From the NCBI RefSeq assembly GCF_030386795.1, contig NZ_JANUQM010000018.1:62001-126000 (forward strand): 64,000 nucleotides of DNA, read 5' to 3'. The notes below the pieces were generated by a model. The model saw only the letters and a list, made by a program, of their open reading frames with translations. It searched no databases and was not told the DNA's origin. The position numbers were made by a program, and so were the translations under genes. Below, one piece after another: positions 34,958-42,593 of the stretch (position 1 is its first letter; every line of letters begins with the position of its first letter). The DNA is from Streptomyces sp. S.PNR 29 (GTDB lineage: Bacteria; Actinomycetota; Actinomycetes; Streptomycetales; Streptomycetaceae).

Positions 34958-35761
34958 GTGCGCCCCAGGGACGACCGCTCCGGCGGCGGACCGAGCGGCG
35001 ACGAGCCCCGGTTGTCCGGATTCGGCGCCGAACGGTTCCGGCGGCCGGGCCAGGCACACGCCGCCGATGTGATCGCCGAGGGGGTGCGCGGCGCCCGGCC
35101 CGGTGAGGTGCCGGGACGCCTGTGCGACGTCGCGGTGGAGCTGCTGCCGGTGACCGGGGCGAGCGCGTCGCTGCGCAGCGACGGCGTCCCCGTACGGCTG
35201 TGCGCCAGCAGCCGGCAGGCCTCGTACGTGGCGGAGCTCCAGGCCACCCTGGGCGACGGCCCCTGTGTGCACGCCGCCGAGACCTGCGCACCCGTGCTCG
35301 CCTGCGACCTGACCGCCGGCTACGACGCCCGCCGCTGGCCCGTCTACGCCCAGCAGGCGACGGCCGCCGGAGTGCGGGCCGTGTACGCGCTGCCGCTCGG
35401 CAACGACACGGTGTGCGTGGGCACCCTCGACCTCTACCGCGACACCCCCGGCCGGCTCACCGACCGCCAGCTGCGCACCGCACAGCTCGTGGCCGGCGTG
35501 ATGACGGTGGCCCTGACGGCGCTGCAGCACGACGAGGAGCACGACCCGCTGGACGAGGATTCCTGGCTCAGCGGCCTGGCCACCGACCACGACGAGGTCT
35601 ACCAGGCCGTCGGCATGATCATGGCCCAGCTCTCGGTGAGCGGTGAAGAGGCCCTGTCCCGGCTGCGCGCCCACGCCTTCGCGTACGGCCGCACGGCCCT
35701 GGACGTGGCCCGGGACGTGGTCGCGCACCGCAAGCGGTTCGACCAGGACGAGGACCTCTAG
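34958..35761 (+). CDS. GAF-ANTAR RNA-binding regulator
   Basis: A 267-aa protein with an N-terminal GAF domain (about 35-190: LLPVTGASASLRS ... LGDGPCVHAAET ... LPLGNDTVCVGTLDLYRD) and a C-terminal ANTAR domain (about 205-262: HDEVYQAVGMIMAQLSVSGEEAL ... ALDVARDVVAHR). ANTAR domains bind paired hexaloop hairpins in nascent RNA and prevent termination. The GAF would sense a ligand or redox state. GTG 34958 follows AAGGAGG by 8 nt. The SigB-type promoter puts it in the general stress response. Confidence 0.88.
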   Translation: MRPRDDRSGGGPSGDEPRLSGFGAERFRRPGQAHAADVIAEGVRGARPGEVPGRLCDVAVELLPVTGASASLRSDGVPVRLCASSRQASYVAELQATLGDGPCVHAAETCAPVLACDLTAGYDARRWPVYAQQATAAGVRAVYALPLGNDTVCVGTLDLYRDTPGRLTDRQLRTAQLVAGVMTVALTALQHDEEHDPLDEDSWLSGLATDHDEVYQAVGMIMAQLSVSGEEALSRLRAHAFAYGRTALDVARDVVAHRKRFDQDEDL

Positions 35762-35817
35762 GACAGGCCCTGGTGGGACAGGCCCTGGAGCGGTCCACGG
35801 CCGGCCTGTGGAGGCCG

Positions 35818-36591
35818 CTAGATCTCCACCCGCCCCTGCTTCCTGATCTCCGTCAGCCGCTGTGTCCCGAGTTCCACGGCCTTCCATGTGGCGTCGGCCG
35901 GTACGTCGCCCTGGCCGCCGTTGGTGAGGCTGATCGTGTGCTCGCCGACGCGGACGGCGGCGACCTCCACGGTGAGGAAGGTGGGCTCGCCGTCCGCCGT
36001 CTCGCCGCTCAGCGTGACCCGCAGGCCCTGCCGGGCGTCCCCGGCGTTCGGCAGCGGAAGGCCGGTGACGTGGACGCGCTGCTCGTCCCCGCTCCGGGTC
36101 ACGGCCGTGAACCGTTCGCACCGGCCCGGCAGCGCCCTCAGCCAGGCCAGCGTGCGGTCCGCGTCCGCCGGGCGGTGGGCGGCGACGCGGTAGCGCAGCT
36201 GGGTCTCGTGGTAGCCGTCGTCGAGGCCGACCACCGCGTGCGGTCCGGTGGCGGCGCCGAAGACCTCCTCGGTGTACAGGACGTCGAGCAGCCGGTGGCA
36301 GTCGGGGTCGTCCGTGTCCGCCTTGAGCAGCCGGTCGCGCCAGGTCGCGGCCCCCTGCGTCGGCATCCAGGGCTCCCCCAGATCGGCCTCCGAGATCAGG
36401 GCGGCCCGCACCTGCTCCTCGGTCAGGGCGCGCGGTTCGGCGGACGACGGGGCCGTGGCCCGGGACCGCGTCGAGCCGGGCGCCGACGGTGCCGCGTCCG
36501 GGAACGCGACGGAACAGGCCGTGGCGGTCAGCAGGGCGGCCGTGGCGAAAGCGGAGGCGACGAGGACGCGGGCGGCCGGGGGGTGGTGCAT
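35818..36591 (-). CDS. Secreted lipoprotein of unknown function
   Basis: A 257-aa lipoprotein: signal MHHPPAARVLVASAF, hydrophobic core and lipobox LTATAC, Ser/Pro/Ala-rich linker, then a sensor-like domain with motifs ALISEADLGEPW and CHRLLDVLYTEEVFG seen in actinobacterial lipoproteins with the LpqN/PknH sensor-like fold (low certainty). AGGAGG lies 7 nt before the ATG. Expressed convergently with the ANTAR gene, whose 3' flank carries two copies of GGACAGGCCCTGG (35761, 35776). Confidence 0.72.
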   Translation of the reverse strand: MHHPPAARVLVASAFATAALLTATACSVAFPDAAPSAPGSTRSRATAPSSAEPRALTEEQVRAALISEADLGEPWMPTQGAATWRDRLLKADTDDPDCHRLLDVLYTEEVFGAATGPHAVVGLDDGYHETQLRYRVAAHRPADADRTLAWLRALPGRCERFTAVTRSGDEQRVHVTGLPLPNAGDARQGLRVTLSGETADGEPTFLTVEVAAVRVGEHTISLTNGGQGDVPADATWKAVELGTQRLTEIRKQGRVEI

Positions 36592-36753
36592 GGGGGTGCC
36601 TCCTGTGGGCCTTTCAAGATCGGGTACGTGTCTCCAAGGGAGCACCGCGCGGGGTCGGCCACCAGCGTTCCGGGCCGTACGGGTGAGGGGCGGGGCGGCA
36701 GCGGCGTGAATAATCCGTCGCTCGCGCCGCCGCCCCCTTGTTACGGTCCCCTC

Positions 36754-36810
36754 ATGAAGCGCGCCCGCCCCTCCCTCACGACGACGCCGGAGAGTGTCCC
36801 GGCGCGCTGA
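36754..36810 (+). CDS. Threonine attenuator leader peptide
   Basis: An 18-codon reading frame, MKRARPSLTTTPESVPAR, with three consecutive ACG threonine codons (9-11). It sits just after a plausible -10 (TACGGT, 36742) and is followed 20 nt later by a strong terminator hairpin and then the threonyl-tRNA synthetase gene. This is the design of ribosome-mediated attenuation: stalling at Thr codons when charged tRNA-Thr is scarce should prevent the terminator. Confidence 0.82.
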   Translation: MKRARPSLTTTPESVPAR

Positions 36811-36830
36811 CAGCTGACTGTCCGAGTCCG

Positions 36831-36857
36831 AAGCCCCGGGGCGAGCGCCCGGGGCTT
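36831..36857 (+). terminator. Attenuator terminator of thrS paralogue
   Basis: AAGCCCCGGG (36831-36840) pairs with CCCGGGGCTT (36848-36857) around a 7-nt loop and is followed by TTCGCG. It lies between the Thr leader peptide and the synthetase start, so it should act as a conditional terminator. Confidence 0.82.
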
Positions 36858-36898
36858 TCGCGTGTGGTGCTCGCCCTCCCCGCCCAGAGGAGCCCACC

Positions 36899-38113
36899 GT
36901 GCACGACCACCGACGTCTCGGCCGTGACCTCGGCCTGTTCGACACCGACCCGCTGATGGGTGCGGGACTGCCGTACTGGCTGCCCGACGGCGCGATCGTG
37001 CGCCACACCCTGGAGGAGTACGTCCGCGAGGCGGAACGCCGGGCCGGGTACCGGCACGTGTACTCGCCCGTCCTTGGCAAACGCGAGCTGTACGAGATCT
37101 CCGGGCACTGGAACCACTACCGCGACGACATGTTCCCGCCGATGCGACTGGGCGCGGAGCAGGTCGTGCTGCGGCCCAGCCTCTGCCCCCACCACGCCCT
37201 GATCTACCGCTCCCGCTCCCACAGCTACCGTGAACTGCCGCTTCGCCTGGCCGAGTTGGGCGACATGTACCGCTCCGAGCTGTCCGGCGTCCTCGGCGGC
37301 CTGACCCGCGTACGGGCCATCCGCCTCAACGACGCGCACATCTTCTGCACCCCGGAGCAGGCGGTGGACGAGGCCCGCGCGGCCCTCGGCCTGATCCGCC
37401 GCGCCTACGCCGACCTCGGCATCCGCGCCGCCCGCTACCGCCTCTCCCTGCCGGGCGGAGGCGGCAAGTACGTCGCCGACCCGGCCCTGTGGCAGCGGGC
37501 CACCGCCCTGCTCCGGGAGGTCCTGGAAGGGGTGCCGTACGAGGCCGCCGAGGGGGAGGCCGCCTTCTACGGCCCCAAGATCGACGTACAGGTCGTGGAC
37601 GCCGCCGGACGTGAGGCGACCCTGTCGACCGTCCAGATCGACCTGCACCAGCCCGAACGCTTCGACCTGCACTACATCGGCGCCGACGGCGCGAAACACC
37701 GCCCGGTCATGGTGCACCGCAGCATCATCGGCAGCGTGGAACGGGCGGTGGCGCACCTCATCGAGGAGCACGGCGGGGCGTTCCCGGCGTGGCTGGCGCC
37801 CGTGCAGCTGGTGGTGCTGCCGGTCGGGGAGGCACAGGAGGAGCGGGCGCAGGACCTGGTACGGCAGGCCGTCGGGCGCGGACTGCGGGCCGAGGTCGCC
37901 GGGCCCCGGGAGGGCACCCTCGGGGCGCGGATCCGGGCGGCGCGGCTGGTGCCGTACCAGGCGGTGATCGGCGAGCGGGAGGCCCGCGGCGACCTGGTGG
38001 CCGTACGTCTGCGGGACGGCCGGCGGGTCGGGGCCGTGTCCGGCGCGGAGCTGTTGCGGAGGATCGGGGAGCGGGTCGGGGAACGCGGCACCGAGCTCTG
38101 GCGATCCGCGTAA
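36899..38113 (+). CDS. Short threonyl-tRNA synthetase lacking editing domains
   Basis: A 404-aa class II synthetase. Compared with the normal 640-aa ThrRS it lacks the N-terminal TGS and N2 editing domains and begins at the catalytic core (MGAGLPYWLPDGA). The zinc ligands are kept: Cys96 (SLCPHH), His147 (NDAHIFC) and His273 (VMVHRSIIGS). The C-terminal anticodon domain (PVQLVVLPVG ... ELLRRIGERV) is present. Such paralogues in Streptomyces are often called thrS2; housekeeping ThrRS would be elsewhere. Without editing it may rely on another factor to clear Ser-tRNA-Thr. GTG 36899 follows AGAGGAG. Controlled by a leader-peptide attenuator. Confidence 0.92.
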   Translation: MHDHRRLGRDLGLFDTDPLMGAGLPYWLPDGAIVRHTLEEYVREAERRAGYRHVYSPVLGKRELYEISGHWNHYRDDMFPPMRLGAEQVVLRPSLCPHHALIYRSRSHSYRELPLRLAELGDMYRSELSGVLGGLTRVRAIRLNDAHIFCTPEQAVDEARAALGLIRRAYADLGIRAARYRLSLPGGGGKYVADPALWQRATALLREVLEGVPYEAAEGEAAFYGPKIDVQVVDAAGREATLSTVQIDLHQPERFDLHYIGADGAKHRPVMVHRSIIGSVERAVAHLIEEHGGAFPAWLAPVQLVVLPVGEAQEERAQDLVRQAVGRGLRAEVAGPREGTLGARIRAARLVPYQAVIGEREARGDLVAVRLRDGRRVGAVSGAELLRRIGERVGERGTELWRSA

Positions 38114-38170
38114 GGTCGCTGTCATAGCCGTCGCAGCTGCCGTGTGTGCCCGGTGGAAGGAGTCCTCGCC

Positions 38171-39130
38171 GTGACGACCGACCAGCCCATCCCGGTGATC
38201 ATCGACTGTGACACGGGCATCGACGACGCTCTGGCCCTGCTGTTCGCGGTCCGTCACCCGGGCCTCGACGTGCGCGCGATCACCTGTGTGGCCGGGAACA
38301 CCGGCGTGGACGGGGTCGTACGGAACACCCTGACCGTGCTGGAGCAGGCCGGCGCCCCGGGCATTCCCGTCGCGCGGGGCGCCGAGCGCCCGCTGATCGA
38401 GTCCGTCCGCAGGGCCCCCGTGCACGGCCACGACGGCATGGGTGACCTCGGCCTGCCCGCGCCGACCCGCACGCCGGTCGACGTGGACGCGGTGACGCTG
38501 CTGCGCCGCGAGATCCTCGCGTCGCCGCGTCCGGTGACCCTGATCCCCACCGCGCCCCTGACCAACATCGCGCTTCTCCTCCGCACGCACCCGGAGGTGG
38601 TGGGCAACATCGAGCGGATCGTGTTCATGGGCGGCGCGGTGGCCACCGGGAACGCCACGCCGGTCGCCGAGTTCAACGTGTGGCACGACCCGGAGGCGGC
38701 GGCGATCCTGCTCACCGCCGGGGTGCCGATCACGATGTACGGGCTGGACGTGTTCCAGCGGGTCGTGGTCCCCGGGGCGGACGTACGCCGGCTGCGCGCG
38801 AGCGCCGAGCCGGGCACCCGCCTCGCCGGTGAACTGCTCGCCCACCGCGGTCCGGTCACCGACGAGACCGACCCCGGCGGCGGCCTCGGCGACGCGGGCG
38901 CGGTCTGCTCGGTCGCCGACCCGGAGGGCCTGACCACCCACCGCCTGCCCGTCGAGGTCAGCCTGGCCCCCGGCCCCACCCGAGGCCAGACGATCGTCGA
39001 CCGCCGCGCCCGCCCCGGCGAGTCGGAGATCCACGACGGGACGCGTGAACAGCCGCTGGTGGACGTGGCGTTGGACGTGGACGTGGAGCGGTACGTGAAG
39101 CTGTGGCTGACGGCGGTGGAGGGCGTCTAG
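38171..39130 (+). CDS. Inosine-uridine preferring nucleoside hydrolase
   Basis: A 319-aa enzyme hydrolysing the N-glycosidic bond of ribonucleosides for purine/pyrimidine salvage. The calcium-binding signature DCDTGIDDALAL (12-23) is near the N-terminus, with later family blocks ILIPTAPLTNIA-like (LIPTAPLTNIALLL), FMGGAV, EFNVWHDPEAA and a C-terminal Asp/His region. GTG 38171 is preceded by GGAAGGAG. The stop codon overlaps the convergent transporter stop in the sequence CTAG. Confidence 0.93.
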   Translation: MTTDQPIPVIIDCDTGIDDALALLFAVRHPGLDVRAITCVAGNTGVDGVVRNTLTVLEQAGAPGIPVARGAERPLIESVRRAPVHGHDGMGDLGLPAPTRTPVDVDAVTLLRREILASPRPVTLIPTAPLTNIALLLRTHPEVVGNIERIVFMGGAVATGNATPVAEFNVWHDPEAAAILLTAGVPITMYGLDVFQRVVVPGADVRRLRASAEPGTRLAGELLAHRGPVTDETDPGGGLGDAGAVCSVADPEGLTTHRLPVEVSLAPGPTRGQTIVDRRARPGESEIHDGTREQPLVDVALDVDVERYVKLWLTAVEGV

Positions 39131-40227
39131 TCGGCCTCGGCGGCGCGCACCGCCCACCGCTGCTCCACCTTCGCCAGCCGCCAGTACGCGACGGCCGCCG
39201 CCCACACCACCACGAACAGGCCGACGATGAGGTAACCGACGCTGTCGAGGTCGATGGAGGCGATCCAGCCGGTGACGGAGTCGTTCAGGGCGAGCTTCTC
39301 GTGCAGGACGCCGACGAGTTCGATGGTGCCGATGAAGAAGGCGACGGCGATGGACAGGCCGGTGATGGTGAGGTTGTAGAAGACCTTGCGGACGGGGTGC
39401 GAGAACGCCCAGTGGTAGGCGAAGTTCATGAAGGTGCCGTCGAGGGTGTCGAACAGGCTCATGCCGGCGGCGAAGAGCAGCGGCAGGCACAGGATCGCGT
39501 ACCAGGGCAGGCCGGCCGCCGCTCCGGATCCGGCCATCACCATCAGTGTGACCTCGGTGGCGGTGTCGAAGCCGAGGCCGAAGACGAAGCCGAGCGGGAA
39601 CATCTGGCCGGGCCGGGAGATGGACTTGGTCAGCCGCCCGAGGATGCGGTTCATCAAGCCGCGGGAGTCCAGGTGCCGTTCGAGCTGCCGCTCGTCGTAC
39701 GTGCCCGCCCGCATGGCCCGGAAGACACGCAGGATGCCGACGAGCGCGACGAGGTTGAGGGCGGCGATGAGGTAGAGGAACGTGCCGGAGACGGTCGTGC
39801 CGATGAGGCCGAGCGTCTGGTGCGTACGGGACTCGTCGTCCATGAGCGTGCCGGCGAGCTGTGTGCCTCCGGTCACCAGCGCGGCCATCACCACGACCAC
39901 ACTTGAGTGCCCCAGCGCGAACCAGAACCCCACCGACACCGGCCGCTTGCCGTCCGCCATCAGCTTGCGGGTGGTGTTGTCGATCGCGGCGATGTGGTCG
40001 GCGTCGAAGGCGTGCCGCATGCCGAGGGTGTAGGCGGTGATGCCGAGCCCGATGCCGAAGGCCTTGTCGCCGACCTCGTAGTGTCCGGGGACGACGAGCA
40101 GGAACAGCACCCCGAAGGCCACGACGTGCAGGGCGGCGATGACCGCCATCAGTCCCGCGGTCCTGACGGTGTCCTCGCGCCGCCAGCGGAAGGACGCAGG
40201 GGCAGACTCAGGCTCGGGCAGGTTCAT
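39127..40227 (-). CDS. NiCoT family cobalt/nickel permease
   Basis: A 366-aa secondary transporter with eight membrane helices. Helix II carries the HX4DH signature (RHAFDADHIAAIDN, His72-Asp77-His78); LGHSSVVVVMA and LGFDTATEV are the other NiCoT blocks. The cobalamin riboswitch directly upstream makes cobalt the likely cargo, supplying B12 synthesis. ATG 40227 is chosen (GGAG about 10 nt upstream); a GTG ten codons earlier would lie inside the riboswitch flank. Confidence 0.94.
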   Translation of the reverse strand: MNLPEPESAPASFRWRREDTVRTAGLMAVIAALHVVAFGVLFLLVVPGHYEVGDKAFGIGLGITAYTLGMRHAFDADHIAAIDNTTRKLMADGKRPVSVGFWFALGHSSVVVVMAALVTGGTQLAGTLMDDESRTHQTLGLIGTTVSGTFLYLIAALNLVALVGILRVFRAMRAGTYDERQLERHLDSRGLMNRILGRLTKSISRPGQMFPLGFVFGLGFDTATEVTLMVMAGSGAAAGLPWYAILCLPLLFAAGMSLFDTLDGTFMNFAYHWAFSHPVRKVFYNLTITGLSIAVAFFIGTIELVGVLHEKLALNDSVTGWIASIDLDSVGYLIVGLFVVVWAAAVAYWRLAKVEQRWAVRAAEAD

Positions 40228-40261
40228 CCGGTCACGCTCCAGCACCTCGTGGATCACTTCG

Positions 40262-40500
40262 TGAGATGCCGTGGCCGGTCTCCTGGCTTACGGGTTCCTG
40301 CGTGCCCGGCCCGCCTTCCCGGCCGTCGTGCGACGGCCAGTGGCTGTCCCGCACGGGACGGTGGGCCGGGAACTCCCCGATCACAGTGGCGAGGGCCGCG
40401 TCGACCTTGCATCGACTTCCCGAGCACCACGGCCCGCCCACGGTAGGCCTGCGGCCGTGCTCCTGCATAGCTGCGCATCCGCGCAGGTAGGAAAGATCAC
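40262..40500 (-). ncRNA. Cobalamin riboswitch
   Basis: On the minus strand the leader of the NiCoT gene contains the B12 box AGCCAGGAGACCGGCC (40288 to 40273) and, further upstream, GCCACTGTGATCGGGGAG (40390 to 40373), a conserved aptamer core. Left and right stems can be drawn around them. The aptamer ends about 35 nt from the start codon, so control is probably by hiding the ribosome binding site when adenosylcobalamin is bound. Boundaries are approximate. Confidence 0.88.
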
Positions 40501-40516
40501 ATACGGGCGGCACCGT

Positions 40517-41182
40517 TCACCGGCGAATGATCCGGAAGCCCACGTCGTCGATCCGGAAGGCCGGGTGGCTGCGGCGCCGCACCGAGGCCCGGCAGCTCCA
40601 GTGCGCGTCGGACCAGCCGCCGCCGCGGAGTACCCGGTAGGTGCCGTACACCTCGGCGTCGTAGATGTCCCAGCACCAGTCCCAGGCGTTGCCCAGCATG
40701 TCGTACAGGCCCCAGGCGTTGGGCTGCTTGCCGCCGACGGGGTGGATGCGTCCGCCCGAGTTGCCCTGGTACCAGGCGATCTCGTCGAGCGTTCCGTACC
40801 GGGGGCCGGTGGTGCCGGCACGGCAGGCGTGCTCCCACTCGGCCTCGGCCGGGAGCCGGTATCCGTCGGCGGAGGCGTCCCATTCGGCCGTCTCGTCATC
40901 GGCGTGGAGACGGTAGGCGGGTGTCAGTGCCTCGCGTTCGGACAACGCGTTGCAGAACCGGACCGCGTCCCACCACGAGACCCCCTCGACGGGCAGCAGG
41001 TCGCCCTGGGCGGTACTCGGCCGCCGACCGGTGACCTCCGCGTACAGCGACTGGGTGACCTGGCACGCCGACATCCGGAACGGCGCGACCTCGACCGGCC
41101 AGCTGCGCTGCGTCCGCCGGTCCGACAGCGTCACCCGCCCCGGGGGAACCGCGACCATCTCGTTGCGTAAGCCTGTGCCCAT
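40517..41182 (-). CDS. FGE-sulfatase (SUMF1/EgtB-fold) protein
   Basis: A 221-aa single-domain protein of the formylglycine-generating-enzyme superfamily: VPVEGVSWWDAVRFCNALS-like block, YRLPAEAEWEHACRAG, WGLYDMLGNAWDWCWD and VLRGGGW ... RSHPAFRIDDVGFRI. True FGE has two Cys in the last block that bind copper and react with substrate; only CRASVRRR remains, so it is unlikely to be a sulfatase activator. It is shorter than EgtB and lacks a DinB domain. Role unknown. Divergent from an AraC-type regulator, 108 bp apart. Confidence 0.83.
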   Translation of the reverse strand: MGTGLRNEMVAVPPGRVTLSDRRTQRSWPVEVAPFRMSACQVTQSLYAEVTGRRPSTAQGDLLPVEGVSWWDAVRFCNALSEREALTPAYRLHADDETAEWDASADGYRLPAEAEWEHACRAGTTGPRYGTLDEIAWYQGNSGGRIHPVGGKQPNAWGLYDMLGNAWDWCWDIYDAEVYGTYRVLRGGGWSDAHWSCRASVRRRSHPAFRIDDVGFRIIRR

Positions 41183-41290
41183 GACGGAACCCTACGGGGA
41201 TCTCGTACCCGACCGGACCGGGCACAGGATGTCGGGTCCGCAAGGGTGGGGCCTTCCTACCGTGAGGGAGCGAAAGGGAAGGAGGCCGGG

Positions 41291-42169
41291 GTGCTGGAGC
41301 GGCTGAACCAGGCCATGGAGCACATCGAGCGCCACCTTGATCGGCGGATCGAGGCGGCCGACCTGGCGCGGATCGTGGTGACTTCGGAGTACCACTTCCG
41401 GAGGCTGTTCTCGGCGCTGGCGGGGATGCCGCTGTCGGAGTACGTCCGGCGCAGGCGGCTCACGATCGCCGGTGCCGAGGTGCTGGCCGGGGAGCGGACG
41501 CTGCTGGAGATCGCGGTGCGGTACGGCTACACGTCGGGGGAGGCGTTCGCGCGTGCGTTCCGTGCCATGCACGGCGTCGGTCCCGGCGAGGCCAGGCGGT
41601 CCGGTGCGCGTCTGCAGTCCCAGCCACGGCTGTCCTTCCGCCTCACCGTCGAAGGGAGCAGCAGTATGCGATACCGGGTCGTGGAGAAGGACGAGTTCCG
41701 TGTGGTCGGCAGGAAGGTGCGCGTCCCCCTCGTGCACGAGGGGGTGAACCCGGCCATCGCCGACTTCATCCGGGGCATCGGCCGGGAGACGCTGCAGCGC
41801 ATGGAGAGCCTGTCCGACCAGGAGCCGCAAGGGATCGTGGGGGTGAGTGAGAACCTCGACCCGAGTCGGGCGGAGGGAACCGAACTGGACTACTACCACG
41901 GGGTGGTGACCCGGGCCGCCGTGCCCGAGGACCTGGACGCGCTCACCGTGCCGGCCGGGACGTGGGCCGTCTTCGAGAACTCCGGGCCGTTTCCGCAGGC
42001 GCTCCAGTACCTGTGGCGGGACGTGTTCACCCAGTGGTTCCCGTCCAATCCGTACCGGAGCCGGCCGGGCCCCGAGATCCTGCGGACCCGGCTGTCCCAG
42101 GACGCCGCACAGGCGGACGCGGAACTGTGGATCCCGGTGGAGCGGACCGCCGTGATCAGCGGGGAATGA
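41291..42169 (+). CDS. AraC-family regulator with GyrI-like effector domain
   Basis: A 292-aa regulator with two N-terminal AraC-type helix-turn-helices (IEAADLARIVVTSEYHFRRLF and LEIAVRYGYTSGEAFARAF) and a C-terminal GyrI-like/AraC_E_bind effector domain (about 130-290: VVEKDEFRVVGRKVRV ... VPAGTWAVFENSGPFPQAL ... ELWIPV). The layout is that of Rob/SoxS-like proteins sensing small hydrophobic molecules. GTG 41291 has GGAGG 6 nt upstream. It may control the divergent FGE-like gene and itself. Confidence 0.9.
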   Translation: MLERLNQAMEHIERHLDRRIEAADLARIVVTSEYHFRRLFSALAGMPLSEYVRRRRLTIAGAEVLAGERTLLEIAVRYGYTSGEAFARAFRAMHGVGPGEARRSGARLQSQPRLSFRLTVEGSSSMRYRVVEKDEFRVVGRKVRVPLVHEGVNPAIADFIRGIGRETLQRMESLSDQEPQGIVGVSENLDPSRAEGTELDYYHGVVTRAAVPEDLDALTVPAGTWAVFENSGPFPQALQYLWRDVFTQWFPSNPYRSRPGPEILRTRLSQDAAQADAELWIPVERTAVISGE

Positions 42170-42202
42170 GAGTCGCCCGGGAACGGGGTGGCGACTGGAG
42201 GG

Positions 42203-42496
42203 TCACGACGTGATACGCCAGGCGACCATCCCGGAGGAGTCCTTCGCCGCGTCGACATCAATCGTGAGAGGGCCGGACGTTCCCGTGATGCGTCGGCGGT
42301 CCAAGGTGCCCGCGGCGTCGAGGGCCGCAGTCGCTTGATCTCCCAGCTCCTGCTCATGGGGCTCGTCCAAAACGCCGGGCGTCGGCGTTGCCTTTTCCGT
42401 GGCGGGGGCGTCGGGGGAGTCCTTCCCGGACGTACAACCGCTCAGGAGCGCTGAAGCAAGACAGCAGGCGATCAGTCCTGCGGGCAAGGCCCTCAT
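42203..42496 (-). CDS. Small lipoprotein
   Basis: A 97-aa predicted lipoprotein: MRALPAGLIACCLASALLSGC with lipobox LLSGC (Cys21), then a Ser/Asp/Pro linker and a short C-terminal domain that may form two beta strands (GPLTIDVDA, GMVAWRITS). GAGGTG lies 4-9 nt before the ATG. No family recognised. Confidence 0.7.
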   Translation of the reverse strand: MRALPAGLIACCLASALLSGCTSGKDSPDAPATEKATPTPGVLDEPHEQELGDQATAALDAAGTLDRRRITGTSGPLTIDVDAAKDSSGMVAWRITS

Positions 42497-42537
42497 ACGG
42501 CACCTCGGCATTCGGCTACCCCAAAGCGTCCGCACCC

Positions 42538-42570
42538 GCCCTGCCGAGTCCGGGAGGACTTCGGCAGGGC
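42538..42570 (-). terminator. Terminator of LAETG surface-protein gene
   Basis: GCCCTGCCGA-GTCC pairs with GGAC-T-TCGGCAGGGC around a GGGA tetraloop with one bulged T, immediately downstream of the minus-strand surface-protein stop. Confidence 0.85.
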
Positions 42571-42593
42571 GGGGTTCTGTCGTCGGATCGGGG

